Assembly (NCBI GenBank): GCA_024644285.1 | Contig: JAHELH010000082.1 | Location: forward strand, 3,403 to 8,995 | Length of the DNA: 5,593 bases | Reading direction: 5' to 3' | DNA from: Paracoccaceae bacterium | GTDB lineage: Bacteria; Pseudomonadota; Alphaproteobacteria; Rhodobacterales; Rhodobacteraceae | In this document: one piece after another, positions 1 through 5,593 of the stretch | How the letters are laid out: every line of letters begins with the position of its first letter | Position numbering within the stretch: the stretch's first letter is position 1 | The notes under the pieces: model-generated | Database searches by the model: none | What the model was told of the DNA's origin: nothing | What the model saw: the letters and a program-made list of their open reading frames with translations, nothing else | Translations under genes and position numbers: made by a program

Positions 1-165
1 TTGCACTCTGCGCAGCCGGCGGCGTATCCGCCGCAGTCCGTCCGGCCACAGGGCGTTGAGGTAGTAGACACCCTGATCCAGCAGGGCCCCGGCATTGGCG
101 GCGAAGTTGTTCTGCAGAAGGGTCGTGCCGGTCTTGTGCACGCCGAGGTGATAGAGAAATCTCAC
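1..165 (-). CDS. Sulfotransferase-family protein, N-terminal fragment cut by the window edge
   Basis: Fifty-five open codons read leftward from a GTG at 165 to the window edge. Residues 4-18 read LYHLGVHKTGTTLLQ. The HKTGTT element (residues 10-15), after a short hydrophobic strand, is the 5'-phosphosulfate-binding loop typical of PAPS-dependent sulfotransferases. That family transfers sulfate from PAPS to hydroxyl or amino groups of sugars, lipids or small molecules; the acceptor cannot be told from this fragment. The GTG is preferred because GAGG (177-174) sits 8 nt before it. An in-frame ATG at 183 would add MPEAGP and overlap the end of dnaE by 8 nt, but lacks a convincing ribosome binding site. 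Only 10 nt separate the GTG from the dnaE stop, so co-transcription or translational coupling is likely. The 3' part, including the 3'-phosphate-binding region, lies outside the window, so intactness is unknown. Confidence 0.75.
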   Translation of the reverse strand, partial: MRFLYHLGVHKTGTTLLQNNFAANAGALLDQGVYYLNALWPDGLRRIRRRLRRVQ

Positions 166-175
166 CGGCCCTGCC

Positions 176-3625
<3,450 letters not shown>

Positions 3626-3670
3626 GCCGGAAGGCTAGCGGAACGGCACGCGGAGGTGAATCGGGAAACG

Positions 3671-4492
3671 TCAGGGCAGGACGGAATATTCGGTGATCGA
3701 TCCGCGGAAATAGGCGCGGTAGCCCTCGGGATAGACATATCCGACCTCGGCCCTTGCCGGAATTCGCCGCGGGCCGATCCTGCGATAGTCGCTGAAAGTC
3801 CCCCGCCACGGCAGCAATGTCGCGCGTCCATCCGCGCCGGTGGCGGGGCGGTCCGGGGCGAAGGCTTCGACGATATCGCCATCCGCATCGAACTGGAACG
3901 CGACCGAGGCTTGCCAGCCCGCGCCCTGCAGCGTGGCCTCGGCACGGGTATCGTCGATCTGGCGCCAGGAGATTTCGGGATTTCCCAGGATCGCGTCCGG
4001 CGCCCAGGGCAGTTCGGCAAGGTATCGCATCGCCTCGCCGCGATCGATGTCGGGGCCGATGGCGCGGACGATGCGCAGAAGCCCAAGCAACCGAACCACC
4101 AGCTGTCCCCGCCCTTCTGCATAGGCGTCGAGGACCTGAAACTTCGAAACCGGGCCCCAGGGCTGCCGGGCCTGCCAGACGAATGCCGGCGCGCCGGTCG
4201 CGACGCTTTGCCGGGCATCGATCCGTTGCCAGGCCTGGCCGGGTCTAAGCTGCATTTCCGCCGCCTGGAGAAACCGGACGCCACGGGCAAGGGCGTCGGG
4301 GTTCGCGCCGGACCGCAGCGCGAATGCACGCACCGGCTGGGGCAGCGTCGCAAGCCGGGGCACGGGCGCCGGCGCGGTCGAGATCGCCTCGTTCAGCGCC
4401 GCGATTCGCCGCGCATATGCCAGGCGCCCCGCCGCCAGCAGAACGGCCAGAACGACGAGTCCGGCCAGGAAGATCAGGGCGAGCGTCCGCAT
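3671..4492 (-). CDS. Membrane-anchored DUF6544-like protein of unknown function
   Basis: A 273-residue protein with a hydrophobic N-terminal segment (about 4-22) followed by RLAYARR, which suggests an uncleaved membrane anchor or possibly a signal peptide, with the rest probably periplasmic. The body resembles what I recall of DUF6544 (also filed as DUF6920). Features include RPGQAWQRIDARQ (83-95), GPDIDRGEAMRYLAELPWAPDAIL (146-169), a FDADGDIVEAFAPDRPA stretch (201-217) and PWRGTFSDYRRIGPRRIPARAEVGY (228-252). It is rich in beta-strand-like repeats with paired aromatic and acidic residues and has no cysteine, so it is unlikely to be a metal-cysteine or disulfide protein. The function of the family is unknown to me and none is proposed. 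The ATG is fixed by an exceptionally strong ribosome binding site (GGAGGTGATC, 4506-4497). It ends 45 nt before dnaE on the same strand with no visible terminator between them. The family assignment is from memory; the reality of the gene is much surer than its name. Confidence 0.85.
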   Translation of the reverse strand: MRTLALIFLAGLVVLAVLLAAGRLAYARRIAALNEAISTAPAPVPRLATLPQPVRAFALRSGANPDALARGVRFLQAAEMQLRPGQAWQRIDARQSVATGAPAFVWQARQPWGPVSKFQVLDAYAEGRGQLVVRLLGLLRIVRAIGPDIDRGEAMRYLAELPWAPDAILGNPEISWRQIDDTRAEATLQGAGWQASVAFQFDADGDIVEAFAPDRPATGADGRATLLPWRGTFSDYRRIGPRRIPARAEVGYVYPEGYRAYFRGSITEYSVLP

Positions 4493-4496
4493 GTCA

Positions 4497-4506
4497 GATC
4501 ACCTCC
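4497..4506 (-). promoter_or_regulatory. Extended Shine-Dalgarno sequence of the DUF6544-like gene
   Basis: Reading leftward, GGAGGTGATC is a 10-nt perfect complement to the conserved 16S rRNA 3' end (GATCACCTCC). It leaves 4 nt before the ATG at 4492, or 9 nt counted from the GGAGG core. It decides the start of that gene and predicts strong initiation; dnaE and xdhA have much weaker sites. Confidence 0.85.
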
Positions 4507-4541
4507 GGCTGCGGCTCTAGCAGGTCGCGGGCGGCCGTGAT

Positions 4542-4555
4542 TTGACCTTGCTCAA
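4542..4555. promoter_or_regulatory. Candidate CRP/FNR-family box, proximal to the DUF6544-like gene
   Basis: TTGAC-CTTG-CTCAA matches the FNR consensus TTGAT-N4-ATCAA at 8 of 10 positions and has the TTG-N8-CAA core shared by FNR, Dnr and related regulators. It is centred about 56 bp before the ATG of the leftward gene. It overlaps the weak rightward TTGACC -35 candidate. This is motif matching only; no regulator is seen in the window. Confidence 0.3.
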
Positions 4556-4583
4556 TGCCGCTTCTAGAGGATCGCGGTGCGCG

Positions 4584-4625
4584 GGCGGCGGATAATTCCG
4601 GAAATCTTGAAGGTCTTTCGCCGCC
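4584..4625. repeat. Inverted repeat, 7-bp GC-rich arms with a 28-nt loop
   Basis: GGCGGCG (4584-4590) pairs perfectly with CGCCGCC (4619-4625). A G-U and an A-U pair could extend the stem inward. The loop contains the short palindrome TTCCGGAA (4596-4603). It lies upstream of the second FNR-like box and may or may not be transcribed. GC-rich DNA produces such repeats by chance fairly often. Confidence 0.4.
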
Positions 4626-4670
4626 GGTCCGGGGCGAAATGCTTGCCAAAAAGCCAATTCACCGCTTTGC

Positions 4671-4684
4671 TTGCATGATATCAA
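4671..4684. promoter_or_regulatory. Candidate CRP/FNR-family box, proximal to xdhA
   Basis: TTGCA-TGAT-ATCAA matches TTGAT-N4-ATCAA at 8 of 10 positions, again with the TTG-N8-CAA core. It is centred about 89 bp before the xdhA ATG, in the AT-richer patch, and contains the 8-bp palindrome TGATATCA (4676-4683). It also overlaps the leftward TTGATA -35 candidate, so a bound regulator could repress that promoter. Confidence 0.3.
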
Positions 4685-4690
4685 ACAGGG

Positions 4691-4726
4691 AGGCCCCCGC
4701 TTTACGCCGCATCGGGCGGGGGACCT
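4691..4726 (+). repeat. Strong GC-rich hairpin in the probable xdhA leader
   Basis: Arm AGGCCCCCGC (4691-4700) pairs with GCGGGGG (4716-4722) and, after one bulged A at 4723, with CCT (4724-4726). This gives ten base pairs around a 15-nt loop. No T-run follows in either direction, so it is not an intrinsic terminator. It ends 40 nt before the xdhA start codon and would be part of the leader RNA if transcription starts upstream of it. Confidence 0.55.
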
Positions 4727-4755
4727 GGCGGAAAACGCCGAAACAGAAAGCGGCG
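4727..4755 (+). repeat. Two mutually exclusive small hairpins just upstream of xdhA
   Basis: GGCG (4727-4730) can pair with CGCC (4736-4739) around a GAAAA loop. Alternatively CGCCG (4736-4740) can pair with CGGCG (4751-4755) around a 10-nt A-rich loop. Both use 4736-4739, so only one can form. The second ends 3 nt before the weak ribosome binding site (GGA, 4758-4760) and could affect access to it. Confidence 0.4.
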
Positions 4756-4766
4756 CCGGAAATGAC

Positions 4767-5593
4767 ATGAGCCAGATCGCGTTTCTCCTGAACGGAGACC
4801 CCGTCTGCCTGACCGACCCCGAACCGACCGTGACATTGCTGGACTGGCTGCGCGAAGAACGCGGGCTGAAAGGCACCAAGGAAGGCTGCAACGAAGGCGA
4901 TTGCGGCGCCTGCACGGTGATGGTGACGGATGCCGACGGCGCCCGCGCATTCAACGCCTGCATCCTGTTCCTGCCGCAATTGCACGGCAAAGCCGTGCGC
5001 ACGGTCGAAGGCATCGCCGGGCCGGACGGCGCTCTGCACCCGGTGCAACAGGCGATGGTGGAGCACCACGGCTCGCAATGCGGGTTCTGCACGCCCGGTT
5101 TCGTCGTCTCGATGGCGGTGGCGCATCTGAACGGCCGGCGCGATTTCAACGACCAGCTGGCCGGTAACCTGTGCCGCTGCACCGGCTACGCGCCCATCGT
5201 GCGCGCGGCAGAGGCGGCGGCGGACGCGGCGGTGCCGGACTGGATGCGCGACGATCTGTCGGAACTCGAGGGGACGGTGGGTTCAAACCCACCTTACATC
5301 CCGGAAACCGCCGACGACCTGGCAGAGTGGTACGCCGCGCACCCCGACGCGGTGCTCGTCGGCGGCGCGACCGATGTCGGGCTTTGGGTGACCAAGGGCC
5401 TGCGCGAACTGCCCGAGGTCGCTTTCGTCGCGGGCATCGCCGATCTGAAGGGCATCGAGATCGACGCGGACCGGGTGCGCATCGGCGCGTCCGCCTCGCT
5501 GACCGATGTCGGCGCGGCGATGGCAGATCTGCATCCCGATTTCGCCGAGCTGATCCGCCGCTACGGCTCGGTCCAGGTGCGCAACGCCGCCAC
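4767..5593 (+). CDS. xdhA: Xanthine dehydrogenase small subunit XdhA, N-terminal part cut by the window edge
   Basis: The first 275 codons are open to the right edge. XdhA carries the two [2Fe-2S] clusters and FAD that pass electrons from the molybdenum subunit XdhB to NAD+ during oxidation of hypoxanthine and xanthine to urate in the cytoplasm. The plant-type ferredoxin domain spans about 3-75, with cluster ligands C41, C46, C49 and C65 (GCNEGDCGACT). The second, all-helical cluster domain has C105, C108, C136 and C138 (SQCGFCTPGF and LCRCTGY). After a short linker the FAD domain begins, with VLVGGATDVGLWVTK (197-211) and SVQVRNAAT at the edge. All eight cluster ligands are present. The family is usually about 460-490 residues, so roughly 60 percent is visible. 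The start fits the family N-terminus, but the ribosome binding site is weak (GGA at 4758-4760). The gene is divergent from the DUF6544-like gene across 274 bp. Other XDH-family iron-sulfur proteins are less likely because FAD and cluster domains are fused in the XdhA order. Confidence 0.93.
   Translation, partial: MSQIAFLLNGDPVCLTDPEPTVTLLDWLREERGLKGTKEGCNEGDCGACTVMVTDADGARAFNACILFLPQLHGKAVRTVEGIAGPDGALHPVQQAMVEHHGSQCGFCTPGFVVSMAVAHLNGRRDFNDQLAGNLCRCTGYAPIVRAAEAAADAAVPDWMRDDLSELEGTVGSNPPYIPETADDLAEWYAAHPDAVLVGGATDVGLWVTKGLRELPEVAFVAGIADLKGIEIDADRVRIGASASLTDVGAAMADLHPDFAELIRRYGSVQVRNAA
5276..5293 (+). repeat. Perfect 7-bp hairpin inside xdhA at the domain linker
   Basis: GGTGGGT (5276-5282) and ACCCACC (5287-5293) form a perfect stem with a TCAA loop. 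It encodes residues about 171-176 (VGSNPP), in the linker between the second iron-sulfur domain and the FAD domain. The reading frame runs through it without interruption. Confidence 0.6.

Larger units (their letters stand above)
4493..4766. other. Divergent intergenic region between the DUF6544-like gene and xdhA
   Basis: This 274-bp gap must hold promoters for both directions. It contains a locally AT-richer patch (about 4635-4690) in an otherwise GC-rich setting. No strong sigma-70 promoter is visible. The best leftward candidate is TTGATA (4684-4679), a 17-nt spacer, then TGAATT (4661-4656), whose -10 element is poor. The rightward candidate TTGACC (4542-4547), 17 nt, TAGAGG (4565-4570) is equally weak. 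An open frame at 4555-4770 overlaps the xdhA start as ATGA, but it has no ribosome binding site and no recognisable family, so it is not called as a gene. Confidence 0.6.

Noticed and set aside
4691..4726. Intrinsic terminator for either flanking gene
   Set aside because: No run of T follows the hairpin in either direction, and both flanking genes start here rather than end.
4555..4770. A 71-codon upstream frame overlapping the xdhA start (ATGA)
   Set aside because: The overlap would fit translational coupling, but the ATG has no ribosome binding site, the frame runs through the hairpins, and the product has no family features. A leader peptide is not excluded.
4517..5182. Minus-strand open frame of 221 codons opposite xdhA
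   Set aside because: It is antisense to the clearly conserved iron-sulfur domains of XdhA and has no ribosome binding site or domain signature.
5276..5293. A tRNA T-arm (GGTTCAA-like) suggesting a tRNA or attachment site
   Set aside because: The loop would be 6 rather than 7 nt, there is no acceptor, D or anticodon arm upstream, and the bases are in-frame XdhA coding sequence.

Overview
The window is high-GC DNA, strongly biased to G or C at third codon positions, and looks chromosomal and alphaproteobacterial. The protein sequences most resemble Rhodobacterales (Paracoccaceae/Roseobacteraceae): the DnaE N-terminus, the separate-subunit XdhA with its GATDVGLWVTK segment, and the DUF6544-like protein all fit. 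This placement comes from protein appearance alone and was not checked by a search.

Layout. From the left edge to about 4.49 kb, three genes run leftward on the minus strand. In transcription order they are a membrane-anchored DUF6544-like protein (4492 to 3671), the DNA polymerase III alpha subunit dnaE (3625 to 176), and the first 55 codons of a sulfotransferase-family gene cut by the left edge (165 to 1). The gaps are 45 nt and 10 nt, with no terminator-like hairpin, so they could be one transcription unit. From 4767 to the right edge, on the plus strand, lies the first 275 codons of xdhA, the iron-sulfur/FAD subunit of xanthine dehydrogenase. It probably continues into the rest of xdhA and then xdhB and xdhC outside the window.

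The 274-bp divergent intergenic region (4493-4766) is the least explained part. It holds two TTG-N8-CAA boxes of the CRP/FNR-family type, each matching the FNR consensus at 8 of 10 positions. It also holds several GC-rich inverted repeats, two of them mutually exclusive, in what would be the xdhA leader, and a 10-nt perfect complement to the 16S rRNA 3' end in front of the DUF6544-like gene.

Functionally the genes do not form one pathway: replication (dnaE), purine catabolism (xdhA), sulfate transfer (sulfotransferase), and an unknown membrane-anchored protein. I see no mobile element, CRISPR array, tRNA, rRNA or defence-like system, and nothing that clearly amounts to a new system. The best leads are regulatory: the intergenic boxes and the structured xdhA leader.
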